A DNA stretch of 6,994 nucleotides from an uncultured Solobacterium sp. (GTDB lineage: Bacteria > Bacillota_I > Bacilli_A > Erysipelotrichales > Erysipelotrichaceae), in NCBI GenBank assembly GCA_938039295.1, contig CALHUY010000043.1, forward strand, positions 1-6,994, written 5' to 3'. Positions 1 through 6,076 of this stretch are shown piece after piece. Position 1 is the first letter of the stretch; each line of letters opens with the position of its first letter. The position numbers were made by a program, and so were the translations under genes. The notes below the pieces were generated by a model, which saw only the letters and a list, made by a program, of their open reading frames with translations, ran no database searches and was not told the DNA's origin.

Positions 1-44
1 AGAGCTGTACCCCAGCTACCTGTTCCTAGAACACATATTTTCAT
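1..44 (-). CDS. gpsA: glycerol-3-phosphate dehydrogenase [NAD(P)+], N-terminal fragment
   Basis: Only the first 14 codons and two further bases are present; the gene runs off the left edge. The translation MKICVLGTGSWGTA carries the GxGxxG dinucleotide-binding loop (GTGSWG, residues 7-12) in the form typical of the start of GpsA. The enzyme reduces dihydroxyacetone phosphate to sn-glycerol 3-phosphate for phospholipid synthesis in the cytoplasm. The start ATG (42-44) overlaps the der stop codon in an ATGA arrangement, and an AGAAGG ribosome binding site (52-57) lies 7 bases upstream inside the end of der. The der-gpsA order is common in Firmicutes and supports the call. Another Rossmann-fold dehydrogenase cannot be excluded from so few residues, but motif plus context make GpsA much the best choice. 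Confidence 0.85.
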   Translation of the reverse strand, partial: MKICVLGTGSWGTA

Positions 45-1354
45 TCGGATACCTTCTTTCTAACAACAATACGAATTGGTGTACCACTAAAATCAAATGC
101 CTGACGTAAGGAGTTCTCTAAGAAACGTTCATACGTAAAGTGCATCAGTCGTGGGTCATTACAGGAAAGTACAAATGTTGGTGGTTGAATAGATACCTGT
201 GTACCGTAGTAAACACGGAAACGCTTACCATTACGTGCTGGTGCAGGTGTTGTAATCTGTGTATCTGTAATCACCTCATTAAGGATATTTGTAGCGATAC
301 GTCGGCATGAATTTTCATATACCTGATCAACCACAGGAATAATTGTATCTACTCTTTGATGTGTTAGTGCACTTACAAATACGATAGGTGCATAGCTTAG
401 ATATGCAAATTCGATGCGAATACGTTCAATAAACGCATTCATAGTCTTATCGTCTTTTTCAACAGCATCCCATTTATTGACAACAATCACAATTGGCTTA
501 CCCGCTTCACATGCATATCCTGCAACGTGCTTATCTTGTTCACGAATACCTGCTTCACCATCAATCACAAATAATGCTACATCGCAACGCTCAATCGCGG
601 TCATCGCTCTTAACACAGAGTATTTTTCAACTGATTCATATACTTTACCACGCTTACGAATACCAGCTGTATCTACGATGACATATGGTTTTCCTTCATA
701 AACAAATGGTGTATCAACCGCATCACGTGTCGTACCTTGTACGTTAGAAACGATGGAACGCTTTTCTTTTAGAATTGCATTTACAAGTGATGATTTACCA
801 ACGTTTGGTTCACCAATAACTGCGATATGAATGCCTGTATGCTTATCTTCTTTGTCTTCTTCAGGCATTAAACGTAAACATTCATCTAGCACATCACCAA
901 TACCAATACCATGTACACCAGATACGGCGATTGGATCACCTAAACCAAGATTATAGAACTCATAGATATTCATCATACGAGTTGAATCATCAATCATATT
1001 AACTGCTAGTACAACTGGCTTTGTCTGCTTCTGTAAGATACCTGCGATATACGAATCATCATCAGTCATTCCCATTTTACCGTTTACTACAAATAGAATG
1101 ACATCTGCTTCATTCATCGCGATTTGTACTTGTGCACGAATCTCTTCCTGATATGGCTGATCAGCTAACTGAATACCACCAGTATCAATTAATTGGAATT
1201 TCTTACCAGTCCATTCACCAGTTGTGTAAATACGGTCACGTGTAACACCTGGATAATCTTCTACGATGGAAACACGAGAACCCGCAATACGATTAAAAAT
1301 TGTTGATTTTCCAACATTAGGACGACCAACAATTGCGATTACTCCACTATGCAT
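41..1354 (-). CDS. der: ribosome biogenesis GTPase Der (EngA)
   Basis: This 437-residue protein has the tandem double GTPase layout unique to Der/EngA, an essential factor in 50S ribosomal subunit assembly. Domain 1 shows G1 GRPNVGKS (10-17), G2 within GVTRD (36-40), G3 DTGG (57-60) and an unusual G4 NMID (119-122) where NKxD is expected. Domain 2 shows G1 GEPNVGKS (181-188), GTTRD (207-211), G3 DTAG (228-231), a normal G4 NKWD (293-296) and SAL (328-330). Residues from about 352 to 435 match the C-terminal KH-like domain, which contacts rRNA. The length is normal for the family. The start ATG shares its A with the preceding cmk stop (TAATG), and the AGGAGG binding site lies in the last cmk codons, so translation is probably coupled. 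The stop overlaps the gpsA start. Confidence 0.97.
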   Translation of the reverse strand: MHSGVIAIVGRPNVGKSTIFNRIAGSRVSIVEDYPGVTRDRIYTTGEWTGKKFQLIDTGGIQLADQPYQEEIRAQVQIAMNEADVILFVVNGKMGMTDDDSYIAGILQKQTKPVVLAVNMIDDSTRMMNIYEFYNLGLGDPIAVSGVHGIGIGDVLDECLRLMPEEDKEDKHTGIHIAVIGEPNVGKSSLVNAILKEKRSIVSNVQGTTRDAVDTPFVYEGKPYVIVDTAGIRKRGKVYESVEKYSVLRAMTAIERCDVALFVIDGEAGIREQDKHVAGYACEAGKPIVIVVNKWDAVEKDDKTMNAFIERIRIEFAYLSYAPIVFVSALTHQRVDTIIPVVDQVYENSCRRIATNILNEVITDTQITTPAPARNGKRFRVYYGTQVSIQPPTFVLSCNDPRLMHFTYERFLENSLRQAFDFSGTPIRIVVRKKVSE

Positions 1355-2028
1355 TACAAAACCTCCTTTTCGATAAAAGGCTTAGCAAGACCATAAATAC
1401 GTTCTGTTACTTCTTCAATTGACATATCACTTGTGTCAATTTCAATCGCATCATCCGCCTTCTTAAGTGGCGAATTTTCACGTGTCATATCTTGTAAATC
1501 ACGTTCAGCGATTTCCTTGGCGATTTCTTCAATACTACCAGTCGGAATATTTTTAGCAATATTCTGATCATATCTACGCTTTGCACGGGCCATCGGAGAA
1601 GCTGTCATATAAATCTTGACTTCCGCATCGGTTAAAACAACAGTTCCAATATCACGGCCATCCATGATAAAGCCCTTTTCCTTTGCCATTTCTTGTTGGC
1701 GCTCTACAAGCATACGGCGTACATTTGCTAATTTAGATACAAGACTAGCAGCTAAGCTCATCTCATTTGTACGAATCTTATCGGATACATCTTCTCCATC
1801 CAAGAAAATAGAACCATCCGTCGCTAACTGAATCTTTGTATTCTCTAGCATCTTACATACAGCTTCTTCATCTTCTAAACTAATATGATTTTGTAAAGCT
1901 TTATATGCCGTGCTACGATACATCGCACCTGTATCTAAATGTACATAATTTAATTTCTTTGCTAGACATTTGGCAATGGTACTTTTTCCCGCTGCTCCAG
2001 GTCCATCAATCGCAATATTTATCTTCAT
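1354..2028 (-). CDS. cmk: (d)CMP kinase
   Basis: Cytidylate kinase transfers phosphate from ATP to CMP or dCMP, feeding CTP and dCTP pools in the cytoplasm. The 224-residue product begins MKINIAIDGPGAAGKST, with the P-loop GPGAAGKS at about 9-16. It also has LDTGAMYR (31-38), a substrate-side motif of the family, and MDGRDIGTVV (122-131). RAKRRYDQ at about 148-155 resembles the arginine-rich lid segment. Length is normal. I chose ATG 2028 rather than the in-frame GTG at 2043 because AGGG (2035-2038) lies 6 bases before it and MKINIAIDGP is the usual N-terminus. The gene begins 1 base after the upstream stop codon and its own stop overlaps the der start. In many Firmicutes an rpsA-like S1-domain gene lies near cmk; none is found between cmk and der here. 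Confidence 0.96.
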   Translation of the reverse strand: MKINIAIDGPGAAGKSTIAKCLAKKLNYVHLDTGAMYRSTAYKALQNHISLEDEEAVCKMLENTKIQLATDGSIFLDGEDVSDKIRTNEMSLAASLVSKLANVRRMLVERQQEMAKEKGFIMDGRDIGTVVLTDAEVKIYMTASPMARAKRRYDQNIAKNIPTGSIEEIAKEIAERDLQDMTRENSPLKKADDAIEIDTSDMSIEEVTERIYGLAKPFIEKEVL

Positions 2029-2029
2029 C

Positions 2030-3193
2030 TTATGCCCTACCACTATTCATTACGATGCCATAAATTGCTAGTAATAATAAGATTAACAGCAATAAAATAA
2101 GCACTACTACCACAATATTCAATACATGGTTTGTATACTGCATCTTTTCATTAACATCTGTTAGATTGGCTTCATAGTTATCTAACTGGATACGCATCTG
2201 TGTTGTTTCGTTCAAGAGACGTTGATTTGTACTTTCGTAGTTCTCTGTTTTCTTTGGAAACATCGCAAACGCATCATCACTATCATTTTGTTGGTTTACT
2301 AATGCCTCATTACGTGGCTCTTGTGGATTCATTAAATCCCCAAATGCGTCACCAAACTGTGCAGTATTATCAAGCGGTGGGAAACTTGTTGTATTTTGAC
2401 TCATATAGTCTCTTGAATCCATATGACTAACACGTGGTGTAAAGGCTGGAATTTCAGGAAGAGAATTTTGTGGATTTGATCTCTTCTCATTCATTAAATT
2501 TTTTACTTCAGCCATGATGTCTTCTTTTGTAAGACTCATTGGATCATTCAAATGATTATTATCACCTGTGTATGGTACATCAAATAGAGTATCTTGTTTT
2601 GATGAATCTACAGGTCTAGCTGGTTGGGTTGTACGTTGTTTGTTTGATGACATAAATGGAATGTCAGTTGTACCTGTACTATTTGAATATGGCTTTTTTA
2701 CAGGTGTTTTACGTGCTTCTTGAATCTTCTTACTTGCAGTTGTATCACCCTTAATCTTACGTAAGATGTCCATGGATGTATTTTCTAAAGAAGAATTACC
2801 CTGTTCGATATTATATTGCTTTACTTCACGAATATACTGATCTAGATAATCATTATCATACCCAGCTAAGTCATTTACAGTCGTAAAAGCACCAGCCTCA
2901 AAATCTGCTAATGTCGGTGCTGGTTCTTCATGCTCAAAAGAAGTGACTGGTTCAGAAATCACAGGTTTAACAGGTTCCACATTTGTAATTGGTGCACTTA
3001 CACGACGATGAACGCCTTCACTAGCACTCTCTATGTAATCTCCACTTCTGTGGAAATTATTTGCATCAATCTGATTTAGTCGCTTTTGGAAACGAGATAA
3101 CTCTTTGGTTGTTGTTACGTCGTTACTATCTAAATCCTGCGCAATACTTTCGCGCAAATCTTTATATTTCTTAATACGTGATAATTCAGCCAT
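2030..3193 (-). CDS. unrecognised tail-anchored membrane protein, first gene of the cmk-der operon
   Basis: I do not recognise this 387-residue protein. It has no N-terminal signal sequence. A charged helical start (MAELSRIKKYKDLRESI and onward to about residue 45) is followed by a long Pro/Asn/Ser/Thr/Gln-rich region that looks largely disordered. Helix-like islands interrupt it at about 112-149 (LAGYDNDYLDQYIREVK and after) and 221-237 (LTKEDIMAEVKNLMNEK). A probable coiled coil at 318-353 leads into one very hydrophobic segment (about 358-382), leaving only a few residues after it. This is a tail-anchored layout with the bulk predicted in the cytoplasm. ATG 3193 is chosen over TTG 3208 because GGGAGA (3201-3206) lies 7 bases upstream. 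It is co-transcribed with cmk, der and gpsA. A scaffold or membrane-tethering role is only an inference from architecture. Confidence 0.85.
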   Translation of the reverse strand: MAELSRIKKYKDLRESIAQDLDSNDVTTTKELSRFQKRLNQIDANNFHRSGDYIESASEGVHRRVSAPITNVEPVKPVISEPVTSFEHEEPAPTLADFEAGAFTTVNDLAGYDNDYLDQYIREVKQYNIEQGNSSLENTSMDILRKIKGDTTASKKIQEARKTPVKKPYSNSTGTTDIPFMSSNKQRTTQPARPVDSSKQDTLFDVPYTGDNNHLNDPMSLTKEDIMAEVKNLMNEKRSNPQNSLPEIPAFTPRVSHMDSRDYMSQNTTSFPPLDNTAQFGDAFGDLMNPQEPRNEALVNQQNDSDDAFAMFPKKTENYESTNQRLLNETTQMRIQLDNYEANLTDVNEKMQYTNHVLNIVVVVLILLLLILLLLAIYGIVMNSGRA

Positions 3194-3219
3194 ATGTACA
3201 TCTCCCAATAAACAGAAAT

Positions 3220-3228
3220 ATTATACCA
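3220..3228 (-). promoter_or_regulatory. extended -10 promoter for the tail-anchored gene-cmk-der-gpsA operon
   Basis: On the minus strand the sequence TGGTATAAT gives a perfect TATAAT (3220-3225) preceded by TGn (3226-3228), the extended -10 form used by housekeeping sigma factors. The -35 region at 17-18 bases is poor, which extended -10 promoters tolerate. It lies between the ribU terminator and the next start codon. Transcription would begin near 3213 and give a leader of about 20 bases carrying the GGGAGA ribosome binding site. Confidence 0.65.
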
Positions 3229-3280
3229 TATCCATATTTATTTCACTTACCCGCTTAGATATTTTTATCATTTACACACG

Positions 3281-3306
3281 AAAAAAGGCGTATTCCTACG
3301 CCTTTT
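3281..3306 (-). terminator. intrinsic terminator after ribU
   Basis: A perfect 10-bp inverted repeat (3283-3292 with 3297-3306, AAAAGGCGTA on the minus strand) closes a 4-base loop and is followed by a run of T on the minus strand (3281-3286). It lies 15 bases after the ribU stop. The arms also provide T-runs on the plus strand, but no plus-strand gene ends here, so it most likely serves only the minus strand. Confidence 0.92.
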
Positions 3307-3321
3307 CACTGAAATTTCAGA

Positions 3322-3924
3322 TTAATGTAAAAAACTTGAGATACGCTTATACAATAATCTAGTGACAACACTTACAATAAAGCCCTTGATTAGGTTAAAT
3401 GGTAATACACAAATAAAGAGTAAGCCCCATACACTCTTGATAAATGGGAAGATTGCGGCACCCATCTTTACAAATGTATCAATAGGCATGCCATATAGAT
3501 TTGAATAGAATGGTAATAATACAAAGTAATTCGCAAGAATTCCTACAACTGCCATTACAAGTGTACCTACAATCATACCGAGTAATGCATTCTTCTTTGA
3601 CTTCTCTTTACGATAGATAATCGCTGCTGATACTGTAAAGGCAATACCGATGATGAAGTTTGCAAGTTCACCTACAAACATTGTTTCTGTAGGTTTGAAT
3701 AATAACTTCAAGATAATTTTGATTGCTTCGATAAGGACAGCTGCCCAAGGGCCAAATGCAAATCCTCCAATTAATACACTGACTTCACTAAAGTCTAGCT
3801 TATAAAAGCTAGGTGCGATAAATAGTAGCGGGAAATCAAACATCATCAGCACAAACGCTACTGCACTGAGGATCGCTACATTCGCGATAAATTTGGTGGT
3901 TAAAACTTTCTTACTTCCTGACAT
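3322..3924 (-). CDS. ribU: riboflavin ECF transporter S component RibU
   Basis: This is a 200-residue, very hydrophobic protein with about six membrane segments, the size and shape of an ECF-family substrate-binding S component. PSFYKLDFSEVSVLIGG (about 38-54) followed by FGPWAAVLIEAIK (57-69) matches the RibU region around helix 2 and its loop; ELANF (86-90) and the C-terminal LPFNLIKG (174-181) also fit RibU. Helix 1 has a small-residue AxxxA pattern (17 and 21), which in this family packs against the EcfT subunit. RibU binds riboflavin and imports it with the shared EcfA/EcfA'/EcfT module, which is not in this window. ATG 3924 is chosen over an in-frame TTG at 3945 because AGGAGA (3932-3937) lies 7 bases upstream. 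The FMN riboswitch directly upstream independently supports riboflavin as the substrate. Confidence 0.94.
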   Translation of the reverse strand: MSGSKKVLTTKFIANVAILSAVAFVLMMFDFPLLFIAPSFYKLDFSEVSVLIGGFAFGPWAAVLIEAIKIILKLLFKPTETMFVGELANFIIGIAFTVSAAIIYRKEKSKKNALLGMIVGTLVMAVVGILANYFVLLPFYSNLYGMPIDTFVKMGAAIFPFIKSVWGLLFICVLPFNLIKGFIVSVVTRLLYKRISSFLH

Positions 3925-3943
3925 GGTTTCATCTCCTTGCCTC

Positions 3944-3975
3944 AAAATAAAAGAGGCTATCTAAGATAACACCTC
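3944..3975 (-). terminator. riboswitch-controlled terminator upstream of ribU
   Basis: Read on the minus strand, GAGG (3972-3975) pairs with CCTC (3953-3956) and TTATC with GATAG inside it, giving a bulged hairpin (3953-3975) followed by TTTTATTTT (3944-3952). It lies between the FMN aptamer and the ribU ribosome binding site, where a transcriptional expression platform is expected. The stem is only moderate, so termination strength is uncertain. GCCTC (3953-3957) can alternatively pair with GAGGC (3939-3943) next to the ribosome binding site. Confidence 0.6.
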
Positions 3976-4004
3976 GGGTAGAAATTGATGATGAAAAAAC
4001 TTTT

Positions 4005-4106
4005 ACTCTTCCATCCAGACTTTACTGTCGCCATCGGAATTGCACCGATTCAACCATTCGGTTCGCGGGGTATACCGCCGGTCGGGAATTGCACCCTGCC
4101 CTGAGT
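4005..4106 (-). promoter_or_regulatory. FMN riboswitch (RFN element)
   Basis: The minus strand carries the conserved RFN core in order: AGGGCAGGGTGCAATTCCC, GACCGGCGGTATACCCCGCG, a variable short hairpin (AACCGAATGGTT), then GGTGCAATTCCGATGGCGAC and AGTAAAGTCTGGATGGAAGAG. The ends ACTC (4103-4106) and GAGT (4005-4008) close the P1 stem. This aptamer binds flavin mononucleotide in the nascent mRNA and represses flavin synthesis or uptake genes. Here it precedes ribU, so high FMN should reduce riboflavin import. All the core blocks appear intact. Confidence 0.97.
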
Positions 4107-4118
4107 TTTATCTTCTAT

Positions 4119-4147
4119 AGTATACACCAGTTTGTCTACACTTACCA
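4119..4147 (-). promoter_or_regulatory. probable promoter of the riboswitch-ribU unit
   Basis: TATACT (4119-4124, minus strand) is a good -10 element about a dozen bases before the riboswitch aptamer. A weak -35 candidate TGGTAA (4142-4147) lies 17 bases upstream. Transcription would begin near 4112, just before the aptamer, giving a leader of about 190 bases. The promoter is squeezed between the preceding terminator and the aptamer, which makes the location likely even though the -35 match is poor. Confidence 0.55.
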
Positions 4148-4149
4148 GT

Positions 4150-4174
4150 AAAAAAAGAAGGATTTCTCCTTCTT
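4150..4174 (-). terminator. intrinsic terminator after the 5-helix membrane protein gene
   Basis: On the minus strand AAGAAGGA, loop GAAA, TCCTTCTT form a perfect 8-bp hairpin (4155-4174) with a stable GNRA-type tetraloop, followed by a run of T down to 4150. The left arm begins inside the TAA stop codon of the gene, so terminator and stop overlap. Confidence 0.9.
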
Positions 4175-5294
4175 AGATATTTAGTAATGTCTTTAACATC
4201 TCTACTGTATTTTGCATTGTAAGTGGAATGTAGAAGTATGCAGTACAAATAAATCCTGCAACCACAATCATGAGTACAATCATCTGAGCACTCGTCGCAA
4301 ATGGTGCTGATTTGATATATGCCTGAATACGTAGATATACGCTAGCCACCATTCCAAGAACACCCAATAAAATTCCGACTAACATCGACTTTGACAACAT
4401 GATAATCGCAAGAATATATAACACTGTTGGAAGTAAACTTGCGATTGAAGTTAATGAAGCAAGTTGGTGACGATAGTTATAAGATACCTTGATATTCGCA
4501 ATCAATCCACTGATTACCAAATAGATTCCTTCAAATAGAATAAATAAGAATGCTAGCTTTAATGACATGATGAATGTATCGCTAAAATTCATTCTCGTAA
4601 ATCCAAATGGTGAAAGATTAATATAACTTGCAAAGATTGCAGATAAGAAGTACGCAAATGCAATCCAATGGATTGTATTGCGAATCACTACTCCTATGAA
4701 CATCATAAAATCATCTTGATTCTTCGCTAGACGATCAATCGCATACGCTGGAAATAATAGTCTTGTTAATAAATCTGTCTTTGCAGTACTAATATCCCTA
4801 TCTGCCTCCGCAATCAATCTTTCTTTGCGCGTCATCTTAACTGGCTTTGCCTTTTCTTCGGCTGTATTTTCTTTTCTCTTTGCCTCTTCTGCAGCTTTTA
4901 CAGCCTGTAATGCTTTCTGTTTTTCTAAACGTTCTTCTTTACGCTTTTGAAAGTCATCTTTTAGTGTTCCATATTTTGTTTGTAATAACTTCCATGCATG
5001 CTGGGAAGATTCCTTCACCTTATTACCTACATTAGCTAAGATGGATTTTAGTTTTCCACTTGCTTCAGTTAAAGCAACTTTTGCCTTATCTAGATTTTCA
5101 TCTAATTTGATATTTTCAACAAACTTTTGAGGAATCAATTGGTTAATTACAACTTCTACTTTTGATACCTGTTTTTGTGTTTTATATATTGCATGTTGTT
5201 TCAACGGTCTATGACGATACTGTACAACACGCTGACGGTAGCTAATAGGAGTATTTGTTCTTCTTTTACTGCCAATAAATCTTACTTTCTCCAT
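4173..5294 (-). CDS. unrecognised membrane protein with long basic cytoplasmic N-terminal half
   Basis: I do not recognise this 373-residue protein. The first 60 residues are strongly basic with many Arg, Gln and Tyr (MEKVRFIGSKRR and onward). Residues 60-160 are charged, Lys/Glu/Ala-rich and probably helical, with a likely coiled coil at about 104-160. The second half has about five hydrophobic segments near 201-223, 243-266, 284-301, 303-322 and 336-357. The pattern of a soluble charged front part and a polytopic end loosely recalls Yip1-like or DUF-type membrane proteins, but I see no diagnostic motif. ATG 5294 is chosen over ATG 5318 because GGAGG (5303-5307) lies 8 bases upstream and 5318 has no binding site. 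It appears to be a single-gene unit between comG and ribU; a role in competence is not shown. Confidence 0.85.
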   Translation of the reverse strand: MEKVRFIGSKRRTNTPISYRQRVVQYRHRPLKQHAIYKTQKQVSKVEVVINQLIPQKFVENIKLDENLDKAKVALTEASGKLKSILANVGNKVKESSQHAWKLLQTKYGTLKDDFQKRKEERLEKQKALQAVKAAEEAKRKENTAEEKAKPVKMTRKERLIAEADRDISTAKTDLLTRLLFPAYAIDRLAKNQDDFMMFIGVVIRNTIHWIAFAYFLSAIFASYINLSPFGFTRMNFSDTFIMSLKLAFLFILFEGIYLVISGLIANIKVSYNYRHQLASLTSIASLLPTVLYILAIIMLSKSMLVGILLGVLGMVASVYLRIQAYIKSAPFATSAQMIVLMIVVAGFICTAYFYIPLTMQNTVEMLKTLLNI

Positions 5295-5316
5295 GAAACT
5301 CGCCTCCAGTAGTTTC

Positions 5317-5322
5317 ATTATA
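5317..5322 (-). promoter_or_regulatory. candidate -10 element for the 5-helix membrane protein gene
   Basis: A perfect TATAAT on the minus strand lies 22 bases before the ATG at 5294, immediately after the T-run of the comG terminator. A start near 5310 would give a leader of about 16 bases with GGAGG almost at its 5' end. No good -35 is seen: the expected position falls inside the terminator hairpin and reads TGTAAT. The gene could instead depend on read-through from comG. Confidence 0.45.
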
Positions 5323-5350
5323 AACAAAAAGAGTATCTTATTACACTCTT
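5323..5350 (-). terminator. intrinsic terminator of the comG operon
   Basis: On the minus strand AAGAGTGT (5343-5350) pairs with ATACTCTT (5329-5336), with one G-U pair, around a 6-base loop. TTTTTGTT follows within the arm and beyond it. It lies about 30 bases after the comGG stop codon. The stem is AU-rich, so some read-through is plausible. Confidence 0.75.
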
Positions 5351-5379
5351 AATTATGAAGAATCTCTAAAAACGTTTAT

Positions 5380-5709
5380 CTATCGTATTACTTCATAATC
5401 TAATATGACTTTTTTATTTGGATCATATTCTACGATTAAAATCTCACTTGATAGCTGTATATAAATGAATCGATCTTTGATTTGATACTTTTCTTCCAAA
5501 TTTATATCCGTACATAGTTCTTTTTTTAATCTAGCAATAGCAGTTAATTCTTCTTGTTCATAAGCATAAATTGTCTGTAAGTTCTCTAACGTCTTTGCTT
5601 GATAATTCAGATTGGTGGTAAGTACTGTAATCATTGTAATTACATATAGAAAGATAACAAGAAAGTAAGCACTGATAAATCCTTTATTGTTTACACAGGT
5701 ATACTTCAT
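5380..5709 (-). CDS. comGG: ComGG-like minor pseudopilin
   Basis: The last gene of the comG cluster encodes 109 residues. A prepilin-type leader MKYTCVNNKG is followed by FISAYFLVIFLYVITMITVL, so cleavage is expected after Gly10. The residue at mature position 5 is Tyr rather than the usual Glu; B. subtilis ComGG and the related GspK-type tip pseudopilins also lack Glu5, which supports the assignment. The rest is poorly conserved, as is usual for ComGG, and the name rests mainly on operon position. ATG 5709 gives a leader of usual length and a 26-base overlap with comGF; ATG 5730 would add seven residues. Neither has a strong ribosome binding site, so coupling to comGF translation is likely. 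The product should act at the tip of the competence pseudopilus on the outer face of the membrane. Confidence 0.8.
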   Translation of the reverse strand: MKYTCVNNKGFISAYFLVIFLYVITMITVLTTNLNYQAKTLENLQTIYAYEQEELTAIARLKKELCTDINLEEKYQIKDRFIYIQLSSEILIVEYDPNKKVILDYEVIR

Positions 5710-6076
5710 ATTCTTGCTGATTTCTAACATACCGTAACATCACACTATCTCCTTCTAAGTAAAATAACGCAGTTTCAATATCCATCAAAAATATCTGTGT
5801 ACCTGGTTGTACGATGAGGTTTTGATTCACAACACTCAATCTCATTTCTTCCTGCTGTCTTTGAAATGTTAAAGAAGACGGTAGTAGTTCAATATCATAC
5901 GCAACAGCTAAATATCGACGTAGTTGTATCAATGCTATTTGATCTTGTAAAGATGTTCTATCTTTTAAGGATGTATGCATTAGAGATATTACACTTACCA
6001 AAATTGGGATACAGATACAGACCGTTAATATGGCAACTAAGACTTCAACGAGGGCGAATCCTTTTCGTTTTGACAT
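5684..6076 (-). CDS. comGF: ComGF minor pseudopilin
   Basis: This 130-residue protein starts with a prepilin leader MSKRKG followed by FALVEVLVAI, with Glu at mature position 5 and a hydrophobic helix. The remainder (QLRRYLAVAYDIELLP, then LTFQRQQEEMRLSV and LIVQPGTQIFLMDIE) resembles the ComGF family, whose C-terminal part is mostly beta strand, and the length is close to B. subtilis ComGF. It is a minor pseudopilin of the DNA-uptake pseudopilus, processed by the prepilin peptidase ComC, which is not in the window. ATG 6076 is preferred over an in-frame GTG at 6088; AGAAGG (6089-6094) sits 12 bases before the ATG, rather far, and directly abuts the GTG. The gene overlaps comGE by 40 bases and comGG by 26 bases. 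Confidence 0.88.
   Translation of the reverse strand: MSKRKGFALVEVLVAILTVCICIPILVSVISLMHTSLKDRTSLQDQIALIQLRRYLAVAYDIELLPSSLTFQRQQEEMRLSVVNQNLIVQPGTQIFLMDIETALFYLEGDSVMLRYVRNQQEYEVYLCKQ

Noticed and set aside
414..701. Plus-strand open frame of 95 codons antisense to der
   Set aside because: It lies wholly within the well-supported der gene, has no ribosome binding site or recognisable domain, and its translation is an antisense shadow of the GTPase codons.
1616..1831. Plus-strand open frame of 71 codons antisense to cmk
   Set aside because: It is entirely inside cmk, with no promoter or binding site and no family resemblance.
2029..2043. In-frame GTG start for cmk, five codons upstream
   Set aside because: It would overlap the upstream gene and use up the AGGG binding site as coding sequence. 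ATG 2028 has correct spacing and the family-typical N-terminus.
2200..2430. Plus-strand open frame inside the tail-anchored protein gene
   Set aside because: It is an antisense shadow without start signals. The minus frame has a promoter, a ribosome binding site and a coherent membrane architecture.
3105..3362. Plus-strand open frame crossing the intergenic region and terminator between ribU and the next gene
   Set aside because: It reads through a minus-strand promoter and a perfect terminator hairpin, lacks a ribosome binding site, and overlaps the ends of two supported genes.
3944..4106. T-box or other amino-acid leader upstream of ribU
   Set aside because: There is no T-box sequence or specifier loop, and the conserved RFN blocks identify an FMN riboswitch clearly.
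4847..5035. Plus-strand leucine-rich open frame of 62 codons
   Set aside because: It is the complement of the Lys/Glu-rich coiled-coil part of the minus-strand gene, which gives hydrophobic residues by chance.
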